Source: Pseudoalteromonas phenolica (lineage in GTDB: Bacteria; Pseudomonadota; Gammaproteobacteria; Enterobacterales; Alteromonadaceae). Taken from it: 64,000 bases of DNA. The notes under the pieces are model-generated. The model was not told where the DNA came from. It worked only from the letters and a program-made list of their open reading frames with translations, and searched no databases. Of this stretch, positions 35,049 to 43,708 are shown piece by piece; positions within the stretch are counted from its first letter, which is position 1; every line of letters begins with the position of its first letter. Made by a program: the position numbers and the translations under genes. The stretch covers positions 124,001 to 188,000 of the forward strand of contig NZ_PPSW01000014.1 in NCBI RefSeq assembly GCF_005876835.1. Direction: 5' to 3'.

Positions 35049-35927
35049 ATGGATAAACTCACATGCCTTTCGGTGTTTGCCACCGCAGCGCGTTTGGGTA
35101 GTTTTACTGCAACCGCAGACGAATTAAACATGACTCAAGGCGCTGTCAGTAAGCGCATTGCCTGGCTTGAACAAAACTTGGGCTTTACTTTATTTAACCG
35201 AACACCCAGAAAAATCACGCTTACAGATGCAGGAAGTGATTATTTAGCCTGTAGCCAAGAAGTGCTTGAAAAGCTATCGTTAACTGAGCACCAGATCCGC
35301 AACGAGCAATCTAAAGTCGTGGGCAAGCTTAGAATTTCCGCCCCCTCGGCGTTTGCAACAAAGCGACTCGCTGAGCCCTTAAAACACTTTATGGCACTCC
35401 ACCCCGAACTCGAGCTTGATATCTCAGTGAATGATCAACACGCTGATTTATTCAAAGACAATATTGATATTGCGATCAGGGCCGCTCACCTTGAAGATTC
35501 AAACTTAAAAGCGAAAAAATTAATCGAGCATTCTTTATGTTACTTCGCCTCTCCCAGATATTTAGCTGAAGTTGGCACTCCTCACACCCCGTCTGAATTA
35601 AGCACCCATAAGTGCATTACCTACTCTTTAATGCGTCCTTCTAATGTGTGGACATTCAAAGACAGTAAAGTACAAGTAAACGAAGTGATAAAGAGTGATA
35701 ACCCTGACATGATAGTGAAAATGGCAAGGTTGGGTTCTGGTATAGCTGCCATGCCCAAATGGATGGTCGCAGAGTATTTTGAAAATGGTGAACTTGTTGA
35801 AATTTTACATCAAAAGCATGCGTTTTCATTGCCAATGTATGCAGTTTATAAAAATAGTAATTACATTCCTCACAAGATTGGGGCTTTTATTGATTTCTTG
35901 AGTGCCCATTTAAAAGAGCATGAATAA
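35049..35927 (+). CDS. LysR-type transcriptional regulator
   Basis: A 292-residue LTTR. The N-terminal HTH (LGSFTATADELNMTQGAVSKRIAWLEQNLGFTLFNRTPRKITLTDAG) precedes a LysR_substrate domain of the DsdA/GcvA-like group. It is divergent from the DoxX-like gene, which it probably regulates through the palindromes between them. Its stop codon lies inside the left arm of the downstream hairpin. The inducer is unknown. Confidence 0.88.
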   Translation: MDKLTCLSVFATAARLGSFTATADELNMTQGAVSKRIAWLEQNLGFTLFNRTPRKITLTDAGSDYLACSQEVLEKLSLTEHQIRNEQSKVVGKLRISAPSAFATKRLAEPLKHFMALHPELELDISVNDQHADLFKDNIDIAIRAAHLEDSNLKAKKLIEHSLCYFASPRYLAEVGTPHTPSELSTHKCITYSLMRPSNVWTFKDSKVQVNEVIKSDNPDMIVKMARLGSGIAAMPKWMVAEYFENGELVEILHQKHAFSLPMYAVYKNSNYIPHKIGAFIDFLSAHLKEHE

Positions 35928-35943
35928 TCTCTTATTCATGCTC
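35916..35943. terminator. Bidirectional terminator overlapping the LysR stop codon
   Basis: GAGCATGAATAA, loop TCTC, TTATTCATGCTC: a perfect 12-bp stem. The LysR stop TAA (35925-35927) is in the left arm. The better T-tract is on the minus strand, so it mainly ends the convergent DUF4437 transcript. Confidence 0.8.
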
Positions 35944-35953
35944 TAAAAGGCGG

Positions 35954-36769
35954 TTAATCCCTTACGTCAAACTCACCATTTGAACGTATATATAAAATTG
36001 CAGGTTGTGACGAAGAAAGGTTAAATTTACCAACACCGTTTAACTCTATATAGCTCCCTGCTTCTAGTAAGTCATTGTGCTTTGGACTAGCAAGGGTTAC
36101 AGCACCTTGAATGATCACAGCTTTAAATTCTTTTGACATAACATGCACATTACCGCTGAAATCAGCGGGTAACTTTAATAGCTGCCCTTTTGTTTTGCCA
36201 TCATTTGACTGCCATAAAGATGCTAAAAGCATAGCTTGCCTTGTTTTCAACGCTGTCAGTTCATCTGCACTTTGCCACACCAAATTATCAGCATGTAAAT
36301 TGAGTGGATATTCCTGATTATCGAACTGTTTTTCACTTGGTTTAACCAAATAAGGACCACTATCTATTTCTAAATAAATGAGATTTTCATCACCGTTCGC
36401 TGCGGTAATGTGATTGCCACCCGCAGGTTGCGTCCAATATGAAGTTGAAGGCATCCATAAATGTTCGGCATTTGAATCTGCATTATGTATTAACCCTTTG
36501 ATCACGATGCCACGTTAAGAGATATTGTGGATATGCGGAGGTGACGAAAAGCCTTTTTTAAATCGAACAAGCATGCCTGTCGCGTTAGTTTTTGTTCTAT
36601 CTGCCCACAGTTCAGCAGCCCCCGGGCTCTTGGCTCCTCGAAGTGGGTTCAGATAGCCCCATTCTACTGATTGCGCTTTAATTACTTTGAGCTCTGCAGT
36701 GAAAGCGTTTGTTGATATAAAAGTGAGAAAGAATGTGACTATAACAAGGGTTTTTACTACATGACGCAT
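35954..36769 (-). pseudogene. DUF4437 cupin gene interrupted by an in-frame TAA
   Basis: One continuous frame of 271 codons plus the final stop is broken only by TAA at plus 36515-36517 (codon 85). The part before encodes a signal peptide and the DUF4437 opening (VEWGYLNPLRGAKSPGAAELW ... SPPHIHNIS). The part after continues RGIVIKGLIHNADSN, then FWTQPAG-like and LIYLEIDSGPYLVKP blocks to the end. Relatives have HNIS-Y-RG at the junction, so TAA replaces a Tyr codon. Downstream re-initiation at GTG 36505 is possible but would lack the signal peptide and the HIH metal motif. Confidence 0.85.
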
Positions 36770-36874
36770 AAATATTGTGACTCATCGATTGTCGATAAAA
36801 CACGATTTTAAAGGTTCGTTTTAAACTGTTTTAGCCCTGTAATTACGAAAACAGTTTCAATATTTTTTTGATAA

Positions 36875-37768
36875 TTAATTGAATGGCACTATGTCTTCTT
36901 GCCAAAGCTCAGCGACAAAATCGATAAAAGCACGCACAACTGGCGATTGGTAGCTTCTTGATAAGTACACCGCCCAAAGTTGATTATTCTCAATTTTATA
37001 ATCTTGCAAAATAGGCACGAGCTTTTTCTCAGTGATGTAGCTGCGTGCAATATCATAAGGTAACCACGCGATGCCCGTGCCATTCATTGCGGCTTGCACA
37101 AGTGTAGGTACATCATTGCAAATTAATTGCCCGCTGACTTTCACCTCAACACTTTGCTCTGCTTTTATAAATCGCCATTTATCATGTGACAAATGTACTA
37201 AACAGGGGTGGTCTGAAAGCGCTTCAGGTTTTTCGGGGGCTCTATGCTTGTCTAAATACTCTGGAGATGCACAAACACACGCGCCTATCACCATCAGTCG
37301 TCTGGCAATTAAATTTTCATCGGGTGTATTGGTATATCTGAGTGCTATATCTATGCGCTGTTCAACTAAATTAGAAAAACTATCGCTAGCATGAATATCA
37401 ATTTTAACGTTTGGATGCTGCGCTATGAAAAGACTGACTGCATTGACCAACATGTTTTGGGCAAAACCGATAGGGCTCGAAATGCGAACCATACCCGATA
37501 ATGTTTGCCTGCCTTCGGTGCTCTCAGCGATCAAAGCACTGGTTTCATCTAAAATTCGCTCAAATCTCTGCAGAGCTTGTTCTCCATGCTGCGTCAAGCT
37601 CACCTTTCTGGTGGTACGATGTAATAACCTTTGTTCTAGCCATTGCTCTAACTCTTGCACATGACGTGTCACTTGAAGACGACTTAAACTAAGACGTTCA
37701 GCAGCTTTAGTAAAGCTAGATAAATGCGCCACTTCAACAAAGCTTTTAATGGCAGTAATACGATCCAT
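36875..37768 (-). CDS. LysR-type transcriptional regulator
   Basis: A 297-residue LTTR. The HTH is LSSFTKAAERLSLSRLQVTRHVQELEQWLEQRLLHRTTRKVSLTQHG; the effector domain follows with IDIALRYTN and WLPYDIARSYI blocks. It is divergent from an NAD(P)-binding reductase gene across 128 bases holding a perfect 8-9-8 palindrome, the usual LTTR arrangement in which the divergent gene is the target. Confidence 0.88.
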   Translation of the reverse strand: MDRITAIKSFVEVAHLSSFTKAAERLSLSRLQVTRHVQELEQWLEQRLLHRTTRKVSLTQHGEQALQRFERILDETSALIAESTEGRQTLSGMVRISSPIGFAQNMLVNAVSLFIAQHPNVKIDIHASDSFSNLVEQRIDIALRYTNTPDENLIARRLMVIGACVCASPEYLDKHRAPEKPEALSDHPCLVHLSHDKWRFIKAEQSVEVKVSGQLICNDVPTLVQAAMNGTGIAWLPYDIARSYITEKKLVPILQDYKIENNQLWAVYLSRSYQSPVVRAFIDFVAELWQEDIVPFN

Positions 37769-37789
37769 ATTAAAAATTCAGCCCATTAT

Positions 37790-37814
37790 TAGATTGTAAA
37801 TAAGAAACAATCTA
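37790..37814. promoter_or_regulatory. LysR operator palindrome
   Basis: TAGATTGT (37790-37797), nine bases, ACAATCTA (37807-37814): a perfect inverted repeat containing a T-N11-A core, 21 bases from the LysR start and 82 from the divergent reductase start. Confidence 0.65.
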
Positions 37815-37896
37815 TTTCAATTTTGCTCGATTATTTCATCTTAGTTTTCTTCTAATCTAGACACAACTCAAAACACTTACCCAAGAGGAAAATATT

Positions 37897-38535
37897 ATGA
37901 AACTAATCGTATTAGGTGCATCAGGTTGGATAGGCTCTCATATCGTGGCAGAAGCAAAATCAAGAGGTCACGAGATCACAGCGCTAGTTCGAGCACATGA
38001 TAAATACGACGTACCTAACGTCACCGCAAAATCATTCGACTTAAATAACACATCAGACGATTTACGCGCTTTAATCAGTGATGAAACTGTGTTTGTTACG
38101 GCCATTGGCGGTCGAGCTTTGGGCAATCACGAGATTGTAAAAAGTACCGCTGAGCGTTTACTCAATGAATTACCAAACACTAACATTGAGCGTTTGCTAT
38201 GGGTCGGTGGTGCAGGCTCGCTAGAAGTGGCACCAAACTTAAAGCTAATCGATACCCCTGAATTTCCTGCTGAATATAAAGATGAAGCCATTGCGCAAGG
38301 TGAAGCACTTGACGTGTTTAAACACTCTAGTAGCCCATTAAACTGGACGTTTATTAGTCCTGCAGCTGAGATTTTCCCGGGTGATAAGTTAAATCAATAT
38401 CGTACTGGTGCGGAGCAACTTATTACCGATGAGCAAGGTAATAGTCGTATTTCAGTCGCCGACTATGCGGTCGCATTCGTAGATGAAATTGAAAAAGCAG
38501 CACATATCAACACAAGAATGGGTGTGGCTTACTAA
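37897..38535 (+). CDS. NAD(P)H-binding epimerase/reductase-like protein
   Basis: A 212-residue atypical short-chain (NmrA/YwnB-like) protein. The opening MKLIVLGASGWIGSHIVAEAKSRGHEITALVR is the G-x-x-G-x-x-G nucleotide motif, and there is a VGGAGSLEV block. No Tyr-x3-Lys pair is obvious, as is usual for this branch. GAGG lies before ATG. It is the probable target of the divergent LysR regulator; LTTR-reductase pairs of this kind often respond to oxidants or electrophiles. Substrate unknown. Confidence 0.82.
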   Translation: MKLIVLGASGWIGSHIVAEAKSRGHEITALVRAHDKYDVPNVTAKSFDLNNTSDDLRALISDETVFVTAIGGRALGNHEIVKSTAERLLNELPNTNIERLLWVGGAGSLEVAPNLKLIDTPEFPAEYKDEAIAQGEALDVFKHSSSPLNWTFISPAAEIFPGDKLNQYRTGAEQLITDEQGNSRISVADYAVAFVDEIEKAAHINTRMGVAY

Positions 38536-38541
38536 GAAACA

Positions 38542-38572
38542 AAGCCTTGATGCTCATTGAACATCAAGGCTT
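38542..38572 (+). terminator. Hairpin terminator
   Basis: AAGCCTTGATG, nine-base loop, CATCAAGGCTT: a perfect 11-bp stem seven bases after the reductase stop. The T-tract is modest. Confidence 0.7.
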
Positions 38573-38616
38573 CAAATACTCAAGCTTGCTAGCTTTACTC
38601 CGCTTGATGCTTACTA

Positions 38617-38808
38617 TTATAACTCTTTTTGTTTTAAGGCTTGAACCGTACGCTCCAACTCTTCGACTCTTTTTTCAAGCGCTTCAATTTTTGTATTTGA
38701 GCCTTTCATCGACTTCAAGTCTTCAATTATCTTCTGCGGTTCGAACATATAATTAATAATGAACATGAAGACCGCAAGACCTAACATAAATGACACCAGC
38801 TCCCACAT
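38617..38808 (-). CDS. Small membrane protein with coiled-coil tail
   Basis: A 63-residue protein. Residues 1-21 form one membrane helix (ELVSFMLGLAVFMFIINYMF) and residues about 40-60 a heptad coiled coil (IEALEKRVEELERTVQALK). AAGGAA sits at good spacing before ATG 38808, which supports a real gene. The layout recalls PspB-like envelope proteins, but there is no family match I can claim. Confidence 0.65.
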   Translation of the reverse strand: MWELVSFMLGLAVFMFIINYMFEPQKIIEDLKSMKGSNTKIEALEKRVEELERTVQALKQKEL

Positions 38809-38898
38809 ACCGTTTCCTTATTATTTTTATCAAACTAATATTTAAGCACGTACCCCATTTAGCCGTAGTTTTAAATTAATAACAAATCATAATTGAAG

Positions 38899-39393
38899 CT
38901 AGAACATCGTATTATTATTTTTAGAAGTTTCTGGTACGCGTTGGCTCACTCCCCAATGCTCTGCAAATTTGCCATTTTCCATGCGAAACACATGCATAAC
39001 TGCTGATCCAAGCGAATCAGGCGTGCGTTTTACATGAAGATGCAACCAAACTAAATCGCCCTCTGATGCGGCACGCTTTATTGACATTGATAACTGCGGA
39101 AATTTTCTATATCGCTTAGCAAAAATAGCTAATAATGCTTCTCGGCCATCTGGCACATGGGGCGAGTGTTGAATATAGTTTTCAACAATACAATCTGCTT
39201 TCAAAATCTCAAGGCGTTTGACGGGCTTAAGATCATTTCGACTCTCAAGTATCTCCATGCAATATAGAGCTTTATCTAAATTTTTTTGCTCTTGCTCCGT
39301 TCGAGTCACTTCAGTTGCAAATGCACTAAAAACAAAAATGTTCGAAACAAAAGTACATACAAATAGAGTAAAAATTAGTTTTAAGACTGTCAT
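38899..39393 (-). CDS. Exported SnoaL-like (NTF2-fold) protein
   Basis: A 164-residue protein with a signal peptide (1-26, ends AFA-TE). The mature part has the SnoaL-like polyketide-cyclase-family pattern (VENYIQHSPHVPDGREALLAIFAKRYRKFPQLSMSIKRAASEGDLVWLHLHVKR and FRMENGKFAEHWGVSQ). The HSP/HW histidines fit the usual pocket, but the reaction is unassigned. It begins at the base after the upstream gene's stop, so the two are co-transcribed. Confidence 0.72.
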   Translation of the reverse strand: MTVLKLIFTLFVCTFVSNIFVFSAFATEVTRTEQEQKNLDKALYCMEILESRNDLKPVKRLEILKADCIVENYIQHSPHVPDGREALLAIFAKRYRKFPQLSMSIKRAASEGDLVWLHLHVKRTPDSLGSAVMHVFRMENGKFAEHWGVSQRVPETSKNNNTMF

Positions 39394-39798
39394 TTAAGTT
39401 CCTTTTATTAAATCAACTGTTACTTGTTTATGGCTAAGCCATACCTTTAGATATAAAAAGGCGATAGCCAATTCAGTCATCACCGCCAACAAAATGCCCG
39501 GCCCAGCTAGACCTTGTTGAAACTCAAAAACGCCCAACCCAGCAAGTGCACACATCGAAACGGCAACGCTCAAGCATATTGCTTGTCGTGATTCGGAATG
39601 CTCAGCATTTCTACCCACCCATAACAATATTGCTAATCCCAAAAACAGCATTGCCATTCTTCGACCAACAAAAAGTGCCGAGCTGCTTTGTTCAATACCA
39701 AATAAACTAAAGGGGAATTCAGGATAAAGTAAAAATGCAACAAACAAAGAGCATGCGATTGAAGTGGTAAAGATACTTATCATTCTGAAATTCATCAT
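39394..39798 (-). CDS. Four-helix membrane protein of unknown family
   Basis: ATG 39798 (or 39795) follows AAGGAAG; a start at 39822 would ignore that site. The product is about 134 residues with four hydrophobic helices, an LFGRR-like loop (SALFVGRRMAMLFLGLAILLWVGRNAEHSES), and no catalytic motif. It resembles small DoxX/DUF4345-like membrane proteins in layout only. It directly abuts the SnoaL-like gene downstream. Confidence 0.55.
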   Translation of the reverse strand: MMNFRMISIFTTSIACSLFVAFLLYPEFPFSLFGIEQSSSALFVGRRMAMLFLGLAILLWVGRNAEHSESRQAICLSVAVSMCALAGLGVFEFQQGLAGPGILLAVMTELAIAFLYLKVWLSHKQVTVDLIKGT

Positions 39799-39909
39799 AT
39801 TCTTCCTTGAAATTTTCGTCAAACAAATTGATTCAATGAGAAGTGCAGATTGCCCTCATTACGTTTGTACCCATATTTGCATGCCCATACGCTTATGTAA
39901 ACTCGTACC

Positions 39910-40839
39910 TTAGTTGAACTGCTTTTTTGCTTGGTAAGCCAAACTTTTTCCTTGTTTTATCGAATTTGTAAGTAAGCTTATTAATAATAAAACCGCACCT
40001 ATTATTCCAACGATACTAAAGCGCTCTCCCAAAAAACCAATTGCTAACAGTGTGGCGATTAGTGGTTCAAATAAGGTGATTAATGTTGCATCACTGGCAT
40101 TGACGTTTTTTAGCCCATAAGAGAATAATAAATATCCACAGAACATAGGTACAATTACCATATAAAGAGACACCATCGAATTGGTTACAGTTGCGAATAG
40201 GTTGTCACCCCAAACTAAGGTTGCAGGGATTAATATGAATGATGCAAATCCAAATAGCCCAGACATGGCAGTCTGTGACTCGATGCCCACCCCAATTAGC
40301 CTTTTGATTGCCCAGGTATAACAGGCATAAGTCAAACCTGCGATGCACCCTAATATCACACCAAATTGGTCATTTGAGCTTATTAGTGCGCTACTGTCAC
40401 CGTGTTGTTTTCCAATTACTAAAAGTGACACTCCAGCTACACCTAAAACAAAACTTAACCACCAGCGCAACGATACTCTTGCTTGACCAGAAAGACGCTC
40501 AAGTATAACAGTAAACAACGGCGCACTGGCGATAGAAACAATCGTTCCCACCGCAACTCCAGAGAAGGACATCGAGGAATAAAATGCTAATGGGTATATG
40601 GCAACAGACAGCCCGCCGAAAAGCACAAGCTTCGAGTTTTCGATAAACTTTTTGCGATAAAAGAGAAGCTTTCTTAAGTTAGCAAGGATAAACAGTAAGC
40701 CTGCACCACCCATTGAAAAAGCACCTATGGAAAATGCACTGATATTTGCAGATAAACTCGCAGCTGTTCCAGTTGTGCCCCAAACTAAGCTGGCAAAAAC
40801 GATAGCAGCTACCCCTTTAAAGTATTGAGTGTCATTCAT
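39910..40839 (-). CDS. EamA-family (DMT) transporter
   Basis: A 309-residue protein of ten hydrophobic helices built as two EamA repeats (first begins VAAIVFASLVWGTTGTAASL; second GVILGCIAGLTYACYTWAIKRL, with LFEPLIATLLAIGFLGERFSIVGIIGAVLLL). DMT proteins export amino acids or metabolites, or confer drug resistance; the substrate is not readable. The AraC gene that lies 121 bases away on the same strand, upstream in transcription, may regulate it. Confidence 0.85.
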   Translation of the reverse strand: MNDTQYFKGVAAIVFASLVWGTTGTAASLSANISAFSIGAFSMGGAGLLFILANLRKLLFYRKKFIENSKLVLFGGLSVAIYPLAFYSSMSFSGVAVGTIVSIASAPLFTVILERLSGQARVSLRWWLSFVLGVAGVSLLVIGKQHGDSSALISSNDQFGVILGCIAGLTYACYTWAIKRLIGVGIESQTAMSGLFGFASFILIPATLVWGDNLFATVTNSMVSLYMVIVPMFCGYLLFSYGLKNVNASDATLITLFEPLIATLLAIGFLGERFSIVGIIGAVLLLISLLTNSIKQGKSLAYQAKKQFN

Positions 40840-40960
40840 TTCTTTGTCTATTTCAAAAACATTGATAGATAAGAAGATAAACTTTAAAAGGCTAGATGTT
40901 TTGACAATTAGGACGCTTTAGCTCACTACAAAGACGCTATTTCTCCCGAGCCTAGGTGGT

Positions 40961-41668
40961 TTACTGCTTAAACTTGGTTGGTGATAAACCAAAGTATTGA
41001 GAAAACTTGCGACTAAAAGCAGACAAACTAGTGTAACCAACTTGTTCAGCGATTATTTGCAGTGGGTAATCGGTGTGCGTCAGTAGTGCTTGGGCTTTCT
41101 TCATTCTTAAACTGGTTATGTACTCCAGTACAGTGATACCTAGCTGCTTTTTAAAGTTCTTTTTGAATTGGGTTGGACTCAGGCAAGCGACCTTAGCTAA
41201 GTCTGAGATTATGATTGGCTCAGATATATTTTGTTCTATGTAGAGCAAGGCATTATTTATCCTGATATCTAATTTAGGCGTTAAACGTTGCTCACAAAGC
41301 AGAAGCTTAAAAGTGTTTAACATCGCTTGCTCTATTGCAGGACTAAACTCATTCTCTAACTGGCTTTCAATAAATAGCAAATATTGTGAGAGCGGTTTGC
41401 TGATTTCGAATACGATATGGGGACTATCTTCGATAAGATCTGGTAGTTTTTTCAGGTCGGCGACAATGAATCGCGCTTCTTTCTCTGCGGTAAAGAGGTG
41501 CATTTCATTTGAGCGCACAATAACACACTCTCTGGGTGACACTTTGCCATTAAACGTCCCAACTCGAATATTTATCATGCCCTGCAGTGGCAATACTAGT
41601 TGGTTATAGCTATGCGCATGCTCTTTCGGGCGAGTGCTATAAGAGCGAATTGATAAGAGATCTTTCAT
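40961..41668 (-). CDS. AraC-family transcriptional regulator
   Basis: A 235-residue regulator with an N-terminal cupin-like sensing domain (SYNQLVLPLQGMINIRVGTFNGKVSPRECVIVRSNEMHLF) and a C-terminal pair of HTH motifs (ISDLAKVACLSPTQFKKNFKKQLGITVLEYI ... IAEQVGYTSLSAFSRKFSQYFGLSPTKF). The EamA transporter gene follows on the same strand and is a plausible target. Confidence 0.87.
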   Translation of the reverse strand: MKDLLSIRSYSTRPKEHAHSYNQLVLPLQGMINIRVGTFNGKVSPRECVIVRSNEMHLFTAEKEARFIVADLKKLPDLIEDSPHIVFEISKPLSQYLLFIESQLENEFSPAIEQAMLNTFKLLLCEQRLTPKLDIRINNALLYIEQNISEPIIISDLAKVACLSPTQFKKNFKKQLGITVLEYITSLRMKKAQALLTHTDYPLQIIAEQVGYTSLSAFSRKFSQYFGLSPTKFKQ

Positions 41669-41698
41669 AATCTTATATAAACATTTAGTGACTCAAAC

Positions 41699-41992
41699 CT
41701 AAAAGTAACCATCATTAAAGTCGATAGCATGGTCAAGGTGACCCGGAAAGTAAAACTGCCAACCTTCTTGCTGCTTTTCGTCTAATCGTATTTTAAGTAA
41801 TTTAACACTCAAGCAATAAGCTTGTAGCGCATCGACACCATATGCAAACTCATCGATATTCAGAGCTTGAATGCGAACCTTACAACGAAAATCACCACCG
41901 GGTAATGGATCTGGTTCAGGAGAGTAAACTTCAATAATCATATTATTTTGTTCACCACTTAAATTAATGGCCACATATTCAGAGAGGATCAC
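41699..41992 (-). CDS. Hypothetical cytoplasmic protein
   Basis: A 97-residue acidic protein with no signal or membrane segment. It looks like a small beta-rich domain: INLSGEQNNMIIEVYSPEPDPLPGGDFRCKVRI, then VDALQAYCLSVKLLKIRLDE and a GWQFYFPG end. This could be a DUF6968-like immunity/accessory domain, but I am not sure. It stands 30 bases upstream of the AraC gene on the same strand, so the two may be co-transcribed. Confidence 0.5.
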   Translation of the reverse strand: MILSEYVAINLSGEQNNMIIEVYSPEPDPLPGGDFRCKVRIQALNIDEFAYGVDALQAYCLSVKLLKIRLDEKQQEGWQFYFPGHLDHAIDFNDGYF

Positions 41993-42092
41993 TAGAGCTG
42001 TTACTTGCTGTTTATTTTTAATAACAATACCTTACGTTAAATGGAGCTTATCAGACAACTTTTATCTAAAGCTCCAAATCATTGCGAAGCAG

Positions 42093-42701
42093 TTAACCGA
42101 ATGAACGCGCTTTTAAATACGCTTCGCGGCTTTGCATATTCGCAAGATAACCAGCGATATTTTCACGGCCTTGTAGCAAGTTTAGGCTACCTGCGATTTC
42201 AAGTGTAATAGTCATCATGATGTCGGCCGCTGAGAACTCATCGCCAGCAAAGTAGCTTTGCTGAGCAAGTACCGAATCTATGTATGAAAAGTCTAGATTT
42301 AGTTCTTTGGCAATATACCCGTCCATCGGGTTTGTGCCACTGCGCTCTTCCATTTGCATCAGTAAGCTTGTGATCACAGGCAAGCCCAAAGAGCCTTCAG
42401 CAAAGTGCGACCACTCTACATATTGATAGTAGGCCTTGCTGCCTTTTTCTGGGCGTAAACGCTGCTCTGTGTCTTGGTCAAGAATGTATTCCATAATCGC
42501 ACCTGACTCACAGATCACAATGTCATTGTGCTCAATTATCGGCGCTTTATTTAATGGATGCACTTTACCTAAACTCGCTGGCGCTAAGCGCGTGGTTGCA
42601 TCGCGTTCGTGTTTCTCAACTTCGTATGGCATACCTAATTCTTCTAGCAACCATAACACGCGGGTTGAACGCGATTGATTAAGATGATGTACTTTAATCA
42701 T
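42093..42701 (-). CDS. Glutathione S-transferase
   Basis: A 202-residue GST. The thioredoxin-fold N-terminus begins MIKVHHLNQSRSTRVLWLLEELGMPYEV, with the cis-Pro segment NKAPIIEHNDIVICESGAI; the all-helical C-domain contains YFAGDEFSAADIMMTITLEIA. It conjugates or reduces electrophiles with glutathione. It lies 35 bases after a DJ-1/PfpI gene on the same strand, suggesting a small stress unit. Confidence 0.88.
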   Translation of the reverse strand: MIKVHHLNQSRSTRVLWLLEELGMPYEVEKHERDATTRLAPASLGKVHPLNKAPIIEHNDIVICESGAIMEYILDQDTEQRLRPEKGSKAYYQYVEWSHFAEGSLGLPVITSLLMQMEERSGTNPMDGYIAKELNLDFSYIDSVLAQQSYFAGDEFSAADIMMTITLEIAGSLNLLQGRENIAGYLANMQSREAYLKARSFG

Positions 42702-42736
42702 AAATCATTCCTTATTTAAAAGATGTTGCTAGCCAA

Positions 42737-43411
42737 TTACTCAGCTAACAATTTCACCAAAAACTCACCTACCGCATGGGCACTTGCAGGGTTTTGACCT
42801 GTCACTAAACGGTCGTCTTGAATGACAAACTCATTCCAAGGTTGCACTTTGCTGTACTGAGCCACTTTTCGCGTTAACGCTTCTTCTAATAAGAAAGGAA
42901 TATCATTGATAGTGCCAAAGTCGACTTCTTCTTCTCGGGTGAATGCAGTGACTTCTTTGTCAGCAATTAACAATTCGCCATTGCTGAGTGTAATTGGCAA
43001 TAATGCAGCTGGGCCGTGACACACTGCTGCAATGATCCCGCCCGCTTCATAATGCTTGGCTGCCATTGCCGCAACATCTTCGTTGCTTGCTAAGTCTGAC
43101 AATAAGCCAAAGCCACCTGGGTAGAAAATAGCATCGTAATCGTCTACGTTGACCTGAGAGACAGGCACGGTATTGTTGATCTGCGTTTGGAATGACGCGT
43201 CACCTAATACCTTATTATTTACCTCATCACCCTCAATGTCGGTGCCATACAGTGGTGCTTTACCACCTTGAATAGAGACAATATCAAACCCAATGTTATT
43301 CGCATTTAATACATCAACAACATGCGTCAGCTCTGGTGCATAGGTACCATTAACTTGATCTGTAGTGCCTAGTGTTGCGTGATTAGTGACTGGAATAAGT
43401 ACTTTTTTCAT
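42737..43411 (-). CDS. DJ-1/PfpI-family protein (Hsp31/glyoxalase III-like)
   Basis: A 224-residue class I glutamine-amidotransferase-like protein. The nucleophile elbow is AAVCHGPAALL, preceded by YDAIFYPGGFGLLSDLA; the C-terminal helix follows NPASAHAVGEFLVKLL. Relatives act as methylglyoxalases (glyoxalase III), deglycases or chaperones. Probably co-transcribed with the GST gene downstream. Confidence 0.82.
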   Translation of the reverse strand: MKKVLIPVTNHATLGTTDQVNGTYAPELTHVVDVLNANNIGFDIVSIQGGKAPLYGTDIEGDEVNNKVLGDASFQTQINNTVPVSQVNVDDYDAIFYPGGFGLLSDLASNEDVAAMAAKHYEAGGIIAAVCHGPAALLPITLSNGELLIADKEVTAFTREEEVDFGTINDIPFLLEEALTRKVAQYSKVQPWNEFVIQDDRLVTGQNPASAHAVGEFLVKLLAE

Positions 43412-43640
43412 AATGATTACCTTAACTCAGTGTTGTCATAAAGTTGTTTGATGCCTTTCAACAAGCTGCTAAAAAGACGATAAGGATACTGTATATTGTT
43501 CCCTAATGAATGATAATTAGCTAAATCAGTGAAACTCTTTTGCCATTTAGCAATAATCAATACGATGAATTGGTTCAAACTTATAAAATACGGCGCTGCC
43601 CAATTGAAGATCGCTTTTCTATTTATTTCTTTTAAAAGCC

Positions 43641-43678
43641 TAAAATAAAAAAGGCCAGTCGCTTTAACGAATGGCCTT
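43641..43678 (-). terminator. Rho-independent terminator of the fructokinase unit
   Basis: On the minus strand AAGGCCA (plus 43672-43678) pairs with TGGCCTT (plus 43651-43657) through a partly paired inner stem, followed by six T. It lies 30 bases after the fructokinase stop. Confidence 0.8.
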
Positions 43679-43708
43679 CAATCAAAATAATATAGACAAA
43701 GAAAGCGA

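Noticed and set aside
35954..36505. Separate 183-residue cupin gene starting at GTG 36505
   Set aside because: It is the same frame as the signal-peptide-bearing ORF upstream, divided by one TAA, so it is one broken gene.
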